Part shown: positions 36,001 to 47,602 of the stretch, piece by piece
Layout: each line of letters opens with the position of its first letter
Numbering within the stretch: the stretch's first letter is position 1
Assembly: GCA_014871385.1 (NCBI GenBank)
Contig: CM026421.1
Coordinates: 22,930,865-22,994,864, forward strand
Length of the DNA stretch: 64,000 nucleotides
Reading direction: 5' to 3'
Source: Ceratodon purpureus
Lineage: Eukaryota > Streptophyta > Bryopsida > Pseudoditrichales > Ditrichaceae
Notes under the pieces: generated by a model
Database searches by the model: none
The model's input: the letters and a program-made list of their open reading frames with translations, nothing else
What the model was told of the DNA's origin: nothing
Position numbers and translations under genes: made by a program

Positions 36001-38585
36001 GCTCCAGCTGACTCTCCCCCATCAGATTCACTCGAACCCGTAGAATCACTCAATTCCAGTAAAATATCCCTCATCCTGTAATTCCTATGCCTTCTATCTT
36101 GCATTCTTTGATTTTGTGCCCTCCTTGCTGCCCCATTTACAAGGCCCCCTTGTAGGCCTCCAACTCCTCTGCCCCTTGCAGCCCCAAAATCCATATCACT
36201 TGACTCTGATTCTGACCCCCAACCATCCCTTGCCCCATATCCCTCCCCTTGAAATCCACCCCCATAACCATCCCCAACTCCATAACCCTCTCCCGCCCCA
36301 TAACCCTCCCAGCCCCATAAACCTGCCCTGGCCTCTCACCCTCCCGCAGCCCATAACCCTCCCCCGTCCCCACTCCCTCCCCCATCCCCACTCCCTCCCC
36401 CATCCCCAATCCCTCCCCCGTCCCCAATCCCTCCACCGGCCCCAATCCCTCCACCGGGCCGTCACCATCCCGGGCCCCATCAGTGGCGCCCACCCGGTCT
36501 GTACAAGCCCCGGGCCGGAGGGCAGGTCCAGGCTGGACGGCCTCAACGGCCTACAAGCCCGCGCCGAGCCCTGCTCGAGCCCCAGGCTCGGCTGTTGGGG
36601 GCATGCAGGCTGCATGGTGCTCGTCGACGCCCTCTCCCGCCCATCGCACCCCCTCTCCCCGCCATGCACCTCCTCCCTCCCGGAGACTATGCCCTTCTAT
36701 CGTAGCGCTCTCTCGCACCTCCGGCCCTCCTTGCGATGCCGCAGCCCCTTCCTCAACGTCGCCGACTCCCCTTCCTCCTCCTGCTGGCATTGAAGGTATT
36801 CCTTGCAGTCCCCCCGCTCTATCTCGCTTCCTCTTGTGTCTTCTTTGTGGACAGTGCAGGAGTTCTGGTGGCCATGGTAACATCTCTTCTAACCCCATCT
36901 CTGGCAACTCTGAATACATGCCCTCATCGAAGGAGTCTTCACTGTCCTCATCACAGCTGCTATCTCTTGCTAGGTTTGTTTGATTCTCTTGACTGTCCAT
37001 GAAATCTGATGTTGGGTCCCCAATCCCTTCCTCTTCTAAGTTCTCTAACCCTCTCTCATCTTCCATGTGGTCTTGGTTGAGTGGAAAATAACTCACAGGT
37101 TCAGGTGGTGGAGGTGACGTGACACTCCTCCCGTGTCCCCGGCTGCGCCCTCTCCCCCTTGCAGATGGTCGCGGAGGTCTTAGTGGTGGTGGACGACCTC
37201 CACCGCGGCCTCCACCGCGGCCTCTCCTCCCCCTCCCTCGCGAGGAGCTCTCTCCTTCCTCATACCGCAGCGCCGAAGCTGCTGGTGCAGCCACTGAAGG
37301 TGGCGTGTCCCCCATTGAATGTGCCCTGCTGCCGCTCAACGTTCCCCCCCCACCCTCTCTTCGATCCCCCTCCCTTTGCTCTGTTTTTTTTTCTCTCTCG
37401 GTATTCTCCTCTCCCGATCTCTCTACTCCCACCCTTTGGCTGTTTTTTTTTTTTTTTTTTTAAATTCTTATCCTCTCCCCTCTCTCCACTCCCTGCAACC
37501 ACCCTCCCCCGATCTCTCTCTGCCCCTCGCAGCCACAAATCTCTCTCTGCCCACCCTCTCCCGATCTCTCTCTACCCACCCTCCCCCGACCCCTCTGTCT
37601 GCTCTCCCTTATTGGACTCACTGCCGCAACTCTCCCAGTCCTCACACCCCCACTCTGTCTGCGCAGACTCTCTCCGCCCACCTCCCCCTGTCCATTCGCC
37701 GCTTCCCTTGCCCACATTCTCTTGGGCTTTCATTTGAAGAGCCTCTCTTCACTGCCGCAGTAGACTGCCTCCACCTCACTGCAACCACTTCGGCGCCCCA
37801 CTCTCAATACTGTTTTTGGTTACAGATTTTGATTTTCACTTGTTTTTTCTTGTTTTTAGGTGCTTCCATTTAGTGGTTTAGTGGCTGCTTTGCAGACTAA
37901 TGTGTCTGCATTTGAAGTACATTTATTGCTGATCCCATGAATTTGTAACACATGTTCTGCAATGTGATTTGTAGCCACCATTTTGAAACTAATCCAAGCC
38001 TTGTGGCCGTCTTGCATTGATGTCTCTTGTTTTTTTAGACTGCACTTGTCAATCTAGTTGCTAAGTAGGTTGTCTCTCTTTGGCTTTTGTTGAAATTTGT
38101 GTAATTGAAAATCTGAGATTTTGATAGTGTGGGTGCTGTTGTTGTTAGTCACAGGAGTGTCCACTGAATGTTGTCTTGACACTATGAAACATGATCTTGC
38201 ATGACCTCCTAAACCGTTTTTTGCACCAATGAGATGTAAGGGATGATGTCATCCCATTATTTGGCAATGGAACCCACAATTCTGACAAAAGCACAAGCTG
38301 CCCTTCCCCATGCCCCATTTCAGCTGGTCACTTGAATTTTCAAATGGGCAGAACTGCAGAAGCTCCCTCATTGGTCCTTGCCTGCCCACGTTGAGATTTT
38401 TTACCTATTTGTGTTCATATCTTATACTACAGAAATAATTTTCCAAAAAAAAATACATCACGCAATTCCTCTCGAAAAATCAGATCGGTACACAAAATTT
38501 GGCGATTTTACCACAAAATCTGAAGTCACAATTGCCTGCCCAAAATAGGCTGCGACCACATTTCGGTCGCCTGGGAGTTTAGGGG
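33081..38585 (-). mobile_element. piggyBac transposon, 5.5 kb, with TTAA target sites
   Basis: The element begins CCCCTAAATGCCCA and ends with the inverted form of CCCCTAAACTCCCA, so the two ends share CCCCTAAA and then CCCA. Each end abuts TTAA (33077-33080 and 38586-38589), the diagnostic piggyBac target duplication. The only recognisable gene inside is a minus-strand transposase. A GC-rich block at 33690-34080 and a GC-rich N-terminal coding region (36130-37700) contrast with AT-rich flanks. The transposase is interrupted, so the copy is probably not autonomous now. Confidence 0.9.
34395..37432 (-). pseudogene. piggyBac transposase (interrupted)
   Basis: The core frame (36194 down to 35001, 397 aa) is a DDE_Tnp_1_7 transposase. 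The first catalytic Asp is in ITIDEMMIRYKG (residue 259) and the second in VVMDNYFTS (residue 353). A single TAG at 34998-35000 follows KLP. The same frame then continues (34994-34395) with MRGVDVADQ, the third Asp, and a C-terminal cysteine-rich domain (CVVC..CYYYCERC..C), the DNA-binding zinc domain of this family. Upstream, a frame from 37432 to 36551 encodes an Arg/Gly-rich and acidic N-terminus (RGRGRRGRGGGRGGG). It stops at 36551, reopens in the same frame at 36493-36137 as GEGLGMGEGVG-type repeats, and must shift near 36330-36350 to join the core (GSESESSDMDFG). An intron across this part is possible, but simple decay in the repeats is more likely. Confidence 0.8.
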
Positions 38586-38793
38586 TTAACATGCGATGCT
38601 ACCTCCCATATAAATGTTAGCTACTTCTGTTAACTGGTGTATATTCCATGCAGTAATTCTACAATATCCTACATTTCTGTGAAATATTAAGGTGGATATC
38701 CGTGGATTCAATTTCATGAAGTTGCTAGATACACCAATTGGTAGATTTTATTTTTGCAAAATTTAGCCACTTTCGGGATTGCTGCTCCGGAGT

Positions 38794-40594
38794 ATTTTCC
38801 AACCAACGCTGTTCACCTCCCCCACCAGTAATTGCACGGAGCATGAACACGGTAGCTTTCCCCCCACTCTCCAGAAAGGTCCCCGTCACCAGACGCTACA
38901 AGTTACACACAACCGAAATTCCTGCACTATAGTCTCTACACAAGCAGATACACCCTCAATACGACACGAACAAGGGAGCGGCAACGCGGTGTTAGGTGTA
39001 CCCGCGCGAGTCGCGTAGAAATTGGATCTCACGCCCCGTGAACGCTGCCGCAACACCAGGGCTCAGAAAAAAATCCACTTCCCGATTGATAACTGCCCAA
39101 CAATACAATGGTAATACCATGTCAATACCATGTTAATACCCGGTCTATACACGTGCCACGTCTACAGTTTCGGCACGAGCTCAGAATTGCACAAGACTAT
39201 ACCGAAAACGTCCATAATCTAAGGCACAAGTACATTTTCGTGTCGGGAGTCTAGGTGGGGCATAGATGGTGTTGGTATTTGCGGTGTGGGCTTGCCCCGA
39301 GCGATCGGCGAGGTCACGGAGAGGATTGGGCGCGATCATCTCCCGAAATGCGATTGCACCAGGGTCGATCGTATTTTCCGGGGCCGGGGTGCGCATCGCA
39401 GGCGCCGTGGTCTCGTGGATCAGATTCACCAGCACGTTCCTCTGCAAGCAATCTGCAGACCAGCCGATAGATCGATCGGCACTGCGAGAGCCCTGGCAAC
39501 GCAATTGGACTCGGTCAGCGCTCTCTCGGCAAACAATGCACCACGATCTAAATATTACCTCCGTCCCGCTAAACTTGCAGTCGACTGACTACTTGTGGCC
39601 TGGTTTCGATCACATGGTTTCAATTCCATCGCTAGCTTACTAGCATCATCTTCTCTCCAGGTTGCAAGCACCGGAGCCTGATGTGAATGATATCCAGCTC
39701 AGTCGAGTACTGGATCGATGTGTGTGCGGTGAATGACAGTTCATGGATGGGGGTGAGCTGCAGAAGTTGGAGGTTTTGGAGTTGACGAGGTCACTAGCAT
39801 CGAGCTCCATCGAGGTTGCGCTAGATCCCAATGTGTGTGATGTGAGGTGAATGGATCGCACATTGGAGGTGAATCGGAGGTGAATGGGAGCTGGTGAATG
39901 CTGCGAGGTGAATGGTTTTATGGATGGGAGGGTGAAGAGTTGGGGTGGGATGAGCTCGGGAGGAGAGCTAGCTAGCAATCTGCTCGGTTGACAAGGTCGC
40001 TGCGACAGCGGTGAACGTACCGGTGGCGGACCCATTGTGGACTGGCGTTTGATTGGGTCCAAGTGGATGGGACATGGATGCTGAATTCTCGACATTTTTT
40101 CGATTTCTTTTTTGGGGGGCGGCGCATGAGGGGGCAGAGAGTCATTAGGATTACAGCGTGTTATGATTCAGGCTCTTGGACCGGGCGCTCGTGGAATTTT
40201 TCGCTCTTGCTAGTTGGCAGGGATATGCCAGTGCCACGAGGAAGAAAGGCCGAGGGTGTAAAAGAGTTTGGGGATTTTGAGCTCGGGGCGGTTTTACATC
40301 GCACATTGCGTGCCAAGTTTCGGTTTTTGTGATGGTCCATCCATGTAGCAGATGTTTTACTTTGATGTGGGGTTCAGAGGCGTGTGATTGAGTTGGAGTT
40401 TCGAGTCGAATTGATAGGGTGGGGTTGATTGATTAGAAGGCATTTTTTGGGTGCTTGTGCCGAATTGGAGCAGAGGTTGAAGGGTTGAGTGTGTAGAGGG
40501 CCGTCGGTGCCAAGATCGATAGCGATGTGTGGAGGATGCGGTTTATAGAGCTCTCATGATGGACGTTTGAGATGGATTGGGTGGGTTTTGGGAA
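38794..40594. other. Upstream region of P-type ATPase gene
   Basis: Moderately GC-rich between 38800 and 40600 with many overlapping short frames but no recognised protein. GAGGTGAATGG-type repeats occur near 39845-39920. It probably includes the promoter and 5' UTR of the ATPase. Two upstream ATGs (40556 and 40572) lie just before the first in-frame ATG. Confidence 0.4.
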
Positions 40595-43500
40595 ATGGCT
40601 CGGCGTATAATTTTTTTAGCTTGGAGGTGCTTGTTGCTATGTGAGCGTGTGGTGAGGAGCGGTGCGAAGAAGAGCTTCTACAGGGCCAAGATGAAGCAGT
40701 GGGTGGCTCCCGTAGCCTACTTGGTGTCATCCATTTTGATCACCGTCGTGGCGGTGGTGGGAATCGCCAAGCTCGGCGCCCCTGAATCGGTGCCGAATCT
40801 GTACGTAGGGTTGCTTGTGTTCGGAGTGCTGGGGACGTTGTTGTCAATTCCGCCGATTGAGAAGGTGTGGCGTAAGCAGCGGAGGAGGAAGGAGGAGGAC
40901 AGGAGAGGGAAGGATCACAAGGAGAATCTGAGGACTCAGTTGCAGCCTCCACCATGGTCTCGCAGCGCGGGGTCGTTGTGTCAAGAGCTGGGGGTTCGTC
41001 CCAATCTGGGTTTGAAGGCGAGCGAAGCGCGGGATAGGTTGCGGGAGTACGGGGCCAACCGCATTGAAGTCCTGGCAATGCCGAATTACTTGAGCTTCTT
41101 CGTGAAGGAGATTTACGAACCTACACAGGTGCATGACCTACGAAGATTGTGTATGCACGGACACCTAAGTTTTGTGCCAATGGTAGGTCAAATTGAAGAT
41201 CGCAAATGACCTGATTTGCGATAACTGACCTTACGCAGCCTCACAAGGAGCTGAATTCTGATCTACGCTACGTTTGATTGATTTTCTGGTGCAGCTGCTC
41301 CTGCTGTGTGTGGGCGGATTGTATGTTATGTTCGGAAGCTTGGAAGAAGGCGCAACCGCATTCGCAGTGATCTTCCTGCTTGTCGTCGCCGAAGTTGGGA
41401 CGGAATGGCGTGCCAAGCGAGCATTGGCGGCGTTGAAGCTGTCCACTCCCCGTGATGCAGTCGTGAAGAGAGATGGCCAGCTGCAGACCATTCCTGCCTA
41501 TGATGTGGTCCCTGGCGACATCGTGCAACTCAGTGTCGGCATGGTATGTGCTTCGGTGCCCTTCTGCCCTTTTTCTCATGCTCAAAGATGGCAATTCTGA
41601 CAATAGTCATACTCTGTTACGCTCAGACCTTTTCACAAAAACACTGACCTCACTCCAACAGGGGTGTCTCTTTTACAGGAGGTGCCTGCAGATGTACGGA
41701 TATTGCAATCGCAGTTTCTCGAGGTGGATGAGTCTAAAATGACGGGCGAGTCGGTTTCTGTGCCCAAGGATCCTTTTGCACTGCACCCAGAAGATGCGCC
41801 TCTCTTTGAATTGACCAACATTGCCACTGCCGGAAGTTTGGTGACCAAGGGTAAGGGCACGGGCTTGGTGTACCAAACAGGCCTTGCGACAACGCTAGGG
41901 CAAATTCTTGCACGTTCGCAGAAAACGAAAGACAAGAAAACGAAACTGCAAATTGGCTTAAAAGAAGCGGCGTGGGTGCTCAGCATGGCGGCATTATTTG
42001 CGAGTGTGGTGGGAGCATTGTTAGGTTTCCTGAAACACCAACGATGGCAAGACATCCTCTTGTCAGGTCTGAGCCTAGCGTTTGCGTCCATTCCCGAGGA
42101 GCTTCCAATCCTCATTGCTGCGGTTTTGGCAGTGGGCAGTCAAACCCTTTCACGGAAGAACGTGTATGTGAAGTACCTGCGTGCTGCAGAGAATCTGGGA
42201 TTCGTTGACACAGTGCTGACGGATAAAACTGGAACTCTCACGCAGAATAAGCTGGTTCTGCATTCGATGCACTTCGGAGAATGTCTTGTGCCTGCAAACG
42301 AGATAACCTCAAGAATTGAGGAGGGTTTTGATATTACAGGTTTTGAAGCTTTGCTCAAGGCTTGGGTCTTCATGTCAGAGATTGGAGACCAAACCAAAGA
42401 GAGCAAGGAGAATGATATTGCCGTTGTGCATGCGCTTGTTGAAGAGTCGGAACTTGTTGTCCCTCAAGGTGAAGAAGCTGTTGATGAGATTCATTTGGAC
42501 GTCATGCCATTGACGGGTGTTGTGGAGCTTGGACGAATTGAAGGCAGCCCAATCGAAACCCCTCAAAGTAAGCCGTGCATCCTTAGAGATCAATGAGTCT
42601 AGTTCCTGTTTTTTTGAGTTTTTCAGCATCAGTATTACCTGGAGTTTGACAAGCACCTGCAAGAGATATTTGAAATCTTCGATTAGCATTGGAATACTAA
42701 TAGCAACAAGGAAATTCTGTTGTGTGGTGTTTTGGCATGCAGATGTTGCGGCTGGGGATGTATTTGACCGTGCGATATTGGGAGGCTTCGGAGTGACATT
42801 TGAGCAGAAAATGGCAGATTCAGTTCCTGTACTTGTTGCTAAAGATACCCCAATCGAACAGCACCTCCAGGCAGTGCAAGATGCGAAGGCAGTAGCTAAT
42901 TTATCTGATGAGACTCCGTTTTGTCCAACGCTGAAGTTTGCCTCCCGGACATTCAGCTTGCTCAGAGAAAGGAGGTCAGTGTTTCTTCGCCATGTCTGGC
43001 TCCTCTGGAAGTTTACGAGCAGGAAATATATACAAATTTGTTAGTAACATATAATTCAAAGGCCTCAAGTTCATGGAGCGTCTCAATCACGAGTTTCAAG
43101 ATCTGAATGTTTAACTCTGCAGGTTGTTACTTTCGGTGTAACATGGTGTTGTCCGTTTTTCTGCTCATTCTGCTCTTGTGATGAGCTCCACTTACGATGG
43201 GAATTTTTTCATCCTTACAGAGCTGACTTTGAAGTGCATCGAGTGACGTACATGAAAGGTGCTCCGGAGTTGCTCTTGGAGCTTTCCACATACGCACTCC
43301 AAGACGGAAGATATGTCTTGGTTGAAAATATGCGACAGCAACTGGAGGAGCAGATATGGGCCGCTGCATCAGCAGGTCGGCAAATATCTCACCCTATTCT
43401 GTATCCGTTTAGGGCGAATCTAGAAGCTATATTTGAGTCAGTTTTAATGAAGCCATACATTGTAAACTTGTTGAGTCCCTTACCTGACCTAGCTTTTCTG

Positions 43501-45141
43501 TACAGGCCTTCGGCTCATTGGCTATGCACGGAGCGTAACTCATACATCAGAAGACATAGCAAATCAGGCCCGTGGTGATCCAAGTTCTGCCACAGCCCTG
43601 GAAGGTACGACTTTCCTTGGCTTCATGGCTTTCCAAGACCCAGTACGGGAAGGTGTGGCTGAAGCTGTGGAAAGATGCCGCAAAGCAGGTGTCCGGATCA
43701 TCATGGTAACCGGTGATCACCTCAAGACTGGACTCGCTGTTGCATCAGCTTCGGGAATCCTTGATAGTCAAGGTCTAGAAGGAAGAGAGGACGTTGCAGG
43801 TGTGTCATGTGCAGATAGTTTGTTGCAATGTATGGAAGAGGAGGAAGTTCAAAAGCTTGTTTTGGAGACGAGTGTTTTTGCACGTGCTACTCCAAATGAT
43901 AAACTCATAATACTGGAAACACTTCAAGGCTCTGGGAAGTGCGTGATGGCCACTGGCGATGGTATGTTAACCATTGCCTCTTATAACTAATCTTCTTTTG
44001 AATTCCAAGGGTTTAAGTTTAACATTCGTGAGTGGTAATCATCGGGACGATAATGGGAGTATTTCTTCTTGAAAGATGTTGGACACTATGAAGATTAGTA
44101 GCGTGACTTGGTTTAAATTTCTCTTCAAATCAGGTTTCAATGATGCTCCTATTTTAGCCAAGGCCGACGTTGGAGCAGCGATGGGGAAGGGAACTGATGT
44201 GGCACGTGAAGCGGCCTCAATCGTCTTTGTGGACGACAATTTTGCGATGGTGCCCTATGCTCTTGCAGAGGGACGGCGATTGCTTGACAACTTGCGGAAG
44301 GCACTAGCTTTCTACCTTGGCGCCAAGACTGGCCTCATCATGATTTTTGTCATCGGGACTTTGTGGAAGAGGTAAAGATCAAATCAACCTTCCAATACAA
44401 TCACGCTATTACACATCTCCTCTATTGCTTCTTAAACATGCTCCAGTTTTTAGGACGATTGAAGTATTTGTGCTATAAGCTTTTTGAACGGAGAAAATAT
44501 GGAGAGCGCATCCTGTTACTGATAGATCATATTCTGCCTGTTTTGTATTGTGAAGCTTTCCTCTGAGCGCTATTCACATCATAGTTCTGGAGCTTTTCAT
44601 GGATTTGGGCGCGAGCACATCGTTTGTGATGGAACCGGCGGACACGGACATCATGAACAGGCCTCCTCACAGCGCAACGAAGCGCTTCTTCGACCGTGAG
44701 CTCGTCGGAGGTATTCTTGTTTCTGCCGTGTGCATGCTCCTCACTGTCTTATCGAGCTTTGCGTATGGGATTCACCATGACCCTGAGACTGCACAAACGA
44801 GCGCATTTGTGGCTTGGCTGCTTGCACATGTGTTGCTAGCTTTCAACTTGAGAACAATTCGTGAGCCAGTGTATGATAAGGGATTTTTCTCCAACCCAGT
44901 GATGCTCGTTTGGCTTGTGACTGCCTTTGGCCTGGGTGCAACAACCGCAGCGTCCGGCATTCTGAGACGTCACTTGAAGTTGGTGGTGTTGCCCTTGAGC
45001 CAGTGGTTGTTTATTGCTGGCATTTGTGTTTGTGGTACATTTTGGGTGGAGGCTGTGAAGATAATTTTAGCTCGAAGGACGAGGACAGATGACAATGAGA
45101 CGTTACGTGAGGAGCATGTCTCCTTGTTAGCTGAACCGTAA
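40595..45141 (+). CDS. P-type cation-transporting ATPase
   Basis: Eight exons: 40595-41128, 41295-41543, 41679-42567, 42743-42974, 43221-43375, 43506-43961, 44134-44371 and 44556-45141. They sum to 3,339 nt in one frame (1,112 aa). Two hydrophobic segments precede an N-terminal cation-ATPase domain. MTGES (283-286) is the actuator loop, PEELP (400-404) lies in M4, and DKTGT has the phosphorylated Asp443. KGAPE is in the nucleotide domain, MVTGDHLKT and TGDGFNDAP in the P domain; six C-terminal membrane segments follow. It pumps a cation across a membrane using ATP; the ion is not evident. PEELP and ELFMDLGAS differ from SERCA (PEGLP) and plant H+-ATPases and recall prokaryotic pumps. The last acceptor at 44555 was chosen because it gives FPLSAIHIIVLELFMDL in frame. 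Translation might begin instead at 40691 (MKQW), giving 1,080 aa. The gene looks intact. Confidence 0.9.
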
Positions 45142-46650
45142 AATTATTTATTCTATTGGAGGTTACAGAATACGGTAGATCACAACCCTTGCCATTGTGG
45201 ACCTTTGAATAGATCATTGTCTGCAGTGCCTCGGTGTTGGGGGAGAATTAAATGGTTCACCCTTTTAGGATATTGTCAGAAACCTGTAATGTAAAATGCC
45301 TTTACAGAGCATCATAGATTCTTACCATTACTCAAAATGTTTATAGATGTATACTTAACTGTTATGAAGACACGCTGAAAATCCGCGTTGTATTCAACAA
45401 ATTCGGTGAAAGATGATTTATCCATGAAGTTATGTTCCTGTTACTCAGTTACAAGGATTTCTGTTGCCATAGCCGCATCAATGATTATATCATCACCTCC
45501 AACTACAGATATCAGAACAGCTCACATCAAACAAAAATAAAAGGCCTCTAAATTTGTTTGTTGTAGCTGTTTTCGGCATTTGATATTTCTACAAAGTTTT
45601 TGTGCTCCAGAGTAGTGTTGAAGGACTCACACATTTTAAGGAAGGAAAGCAATTGAGCTGAACATCCGCAAAACACCGATATTGAAGGTACACACTGGTC
45701 TTCTGATTCAATGCAGAGAATTCTTTGACGCATGCTTGAGTAAGAGATGGAAAAGATCAATCCCAATAAATGATCAACTTTGAATGAACTTACAGTATTC
45801 TCGTGACTCATGCTAATGTTAAATAATTTCAACATTGTTTTTTTCCACATGTGCTCTCCACATGTCAAGGTCTGTGGGGATGTCAGGTGTAGTCTGCACT
45901 TGCCGAAGGACCATAGCACCAAAGCAGGTTTGCCATCCAGCGAGTCAATATGTACTTTTTTTAATTTTTTAATTTTAATTTCTTTAGAATTATTTTAGAT
46001 GAACCTGGTGATATGGTAGAACCTGCCACGTGCTAATTTTCTAGTCATGTCAATATTTAGAAAAGGATTTTTGATCTATTTATTTTACAACCTTGTGCAA
46101 TAAAAGTAGATGATTGGAGATTTTAATTTCATATAAAAGTAGGTCAAAATATTTTATTTTAAATCACAAATCACACGTACATATTGTACATTTTTAAAAA
46201 ATTATTCAAAGACTCTAATTTTATTTATATTTATAGCAAATTGAAAAATACTAATTAGACCTCAAGTCCAATGAACGAGGAGTACCAGCATTTAGTTACG
46301 ACCTAGCGAGTTGAAATTGAGAATTTCTGAATGAAATAGAGAAGTGTAGGATAAGCTTCTCAATGAATTTTATTTTGGTAGGAAATGGGCCGGTTTAGAG
46401 AATAATGTCTAAAAATTTTGTCGCTTATCTTTAGTGTAAGGGGGAAATTTACATACAAGATATAGTTTTTGTAGGCCAATAGCCAACCAATCTTATACTT
46501 TGTAGGATTTTATTTTTTAATACTATGCATAGAAATTTAGATTACGGCATACAAGTGATTTAATGTACTAACCTCATAAAAACATTGTTGAATAGCCTAA
46601 CTCCCTGAGACCTTGACTGCCATCAATACACAATTACATAATACTAACTA
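45142..46650. other. Intergenic region after ATPase
   Basis: ATPase 3' flank, then very AT-rich DNA. No gene recognised. Confidence 0.5.
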
Positions 46651-46960
46651 AGGCACCACAGGCCTTGACTTGGTGGTTGGAGCTCACGGCCTCCAATGAG
46701 GAGGTCGTGGGTTCTATTCCCCACATCGGCATGAGGTGCTCACCACCATAGTCGACCCAACTATGGTGGGGGGTCCTTGGACCTTGTTGTATGGGTACCT
46801 CAAAGCCCTTTGAGTGGATACCATGTCCGGTATCTTCAAGGCACTTGTAACTAGCTAGAAACTAGCGTAGTTATAGTGTCCACCCTCGAGAGGGGGTGTG
46901 GTATATTTGTCCCAATTTCCCCTTGTCAGGTGGGCTTTGGGTCATTAACATTACGAACGG
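46651..46960 (+). repeat. tRNA-derived SINE-like element
   Basis: TGACTTGGTGGTTGGAGC (A-box like) and GGTTCTATTCCCC (B-box like) are spaced as in a tRNA promoter. They are followed by a non-tRNA body containing an inverted pair (CACCATAGTCG and CCAACTATGGTGG). This is the layout of a plant SINE. The 3' end is not clear. Confidence 0.5.
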
Positions 46961-47030
46961 ACACTTCATTCACGCCGGCCTCCAATAAAGGACGGACACT
47001 TCATTCACGCCGGCCTCCAATAAGGGACCA
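46958..47030. repeat. 34-bp tandem duplication
   Basis: A 34-bp unit starting GGACACTTCATTCACGCCGG and ending near AATAAAGGAC occurs twice in a row, just after the SINE-like sequence. Confidence 0.85.
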
Positions 47031-47127
47031 GAGTTTCTATCTATCTAATACTGACTACTGCAAACTATAGAGTTAGAAGTTTGGATTCTTTGGAATTCAT
47101 AATTTATATCACATGATTGATGACTAT

Positions 47128-47149
47128 GTCATGAGTCATGACTCATGAC
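47128..47149. repeat. 22-bp perfect palindrome with TGAGTCA/TGACTCA cores
   Basis: A perfect palindrome centred on CATGAGTCATGACTCATG. It holds two overlapping bZIP-type TGAGTCA sites. Function unknown. Confidence 0.6.
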
Positions 47150-47602
47150 TGCTCTCGAATTCATTCTCCATAACTTCCATCGCCGAAGCGGCGCAGCCAC
47201 TCACCTGTTCATTGATGGAGACTGGTCACAACTTCACTCGCCATTTTGCTCACAACTTCTACACTACGTGAGTCGTGACTGCCCTCCTCCAGCCATGAGC
47301 CGTCTTCTCGTGCAGCACTGCTCGACATTGATTGGCCTAGTAAGAAGCATGAGCAGGATAGGTGGCGCAGTCTGAATCATGATCTACATGCCCATACCGA
47401 ACGAGTCTGCCAACATTAAATGAATCACGCCGTTCATTGCCACAAGTCATAACTTTTGCCATTGCCGCGCAACTACATTGCTCTTTTTCAGTTTAAGAAA
47501 CATTGCGATTTGCAAATTTGAAACTCTTCAATTTTTAGACTAGAAAGTTTAGACCCTAAACTACCGCCTTGTTCAAAGTTTAGTTCAAATTGTGAGTGCT
47601 AC

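Larger units (their letters stand above)
33041..38793. mobile_element. Small TIR element split by the piggyBac insertion
   Basis: ACTCCGGAGCAG followed by TGATCCC at 33041 is matched in reverse at 38771-38793 (ACTCCGGAGCAG then CAATCCC when read inward). About 19 of 23 positions agree. Without the piggyBac copy and one TTAA the element would be about 244 bp: a MITE. A target duplication was not obvious. Confidence 0.55.

Noticed and set aside
36116..37873. Several overlapping long frames on the plus strand (Pro/Ser/Leu-rich)
   Set aside because: They are shadows of the GC-rich minus-strand transposase N-terminus and of C/T-rich simple sequence; no family resemblance and all frames open at once.
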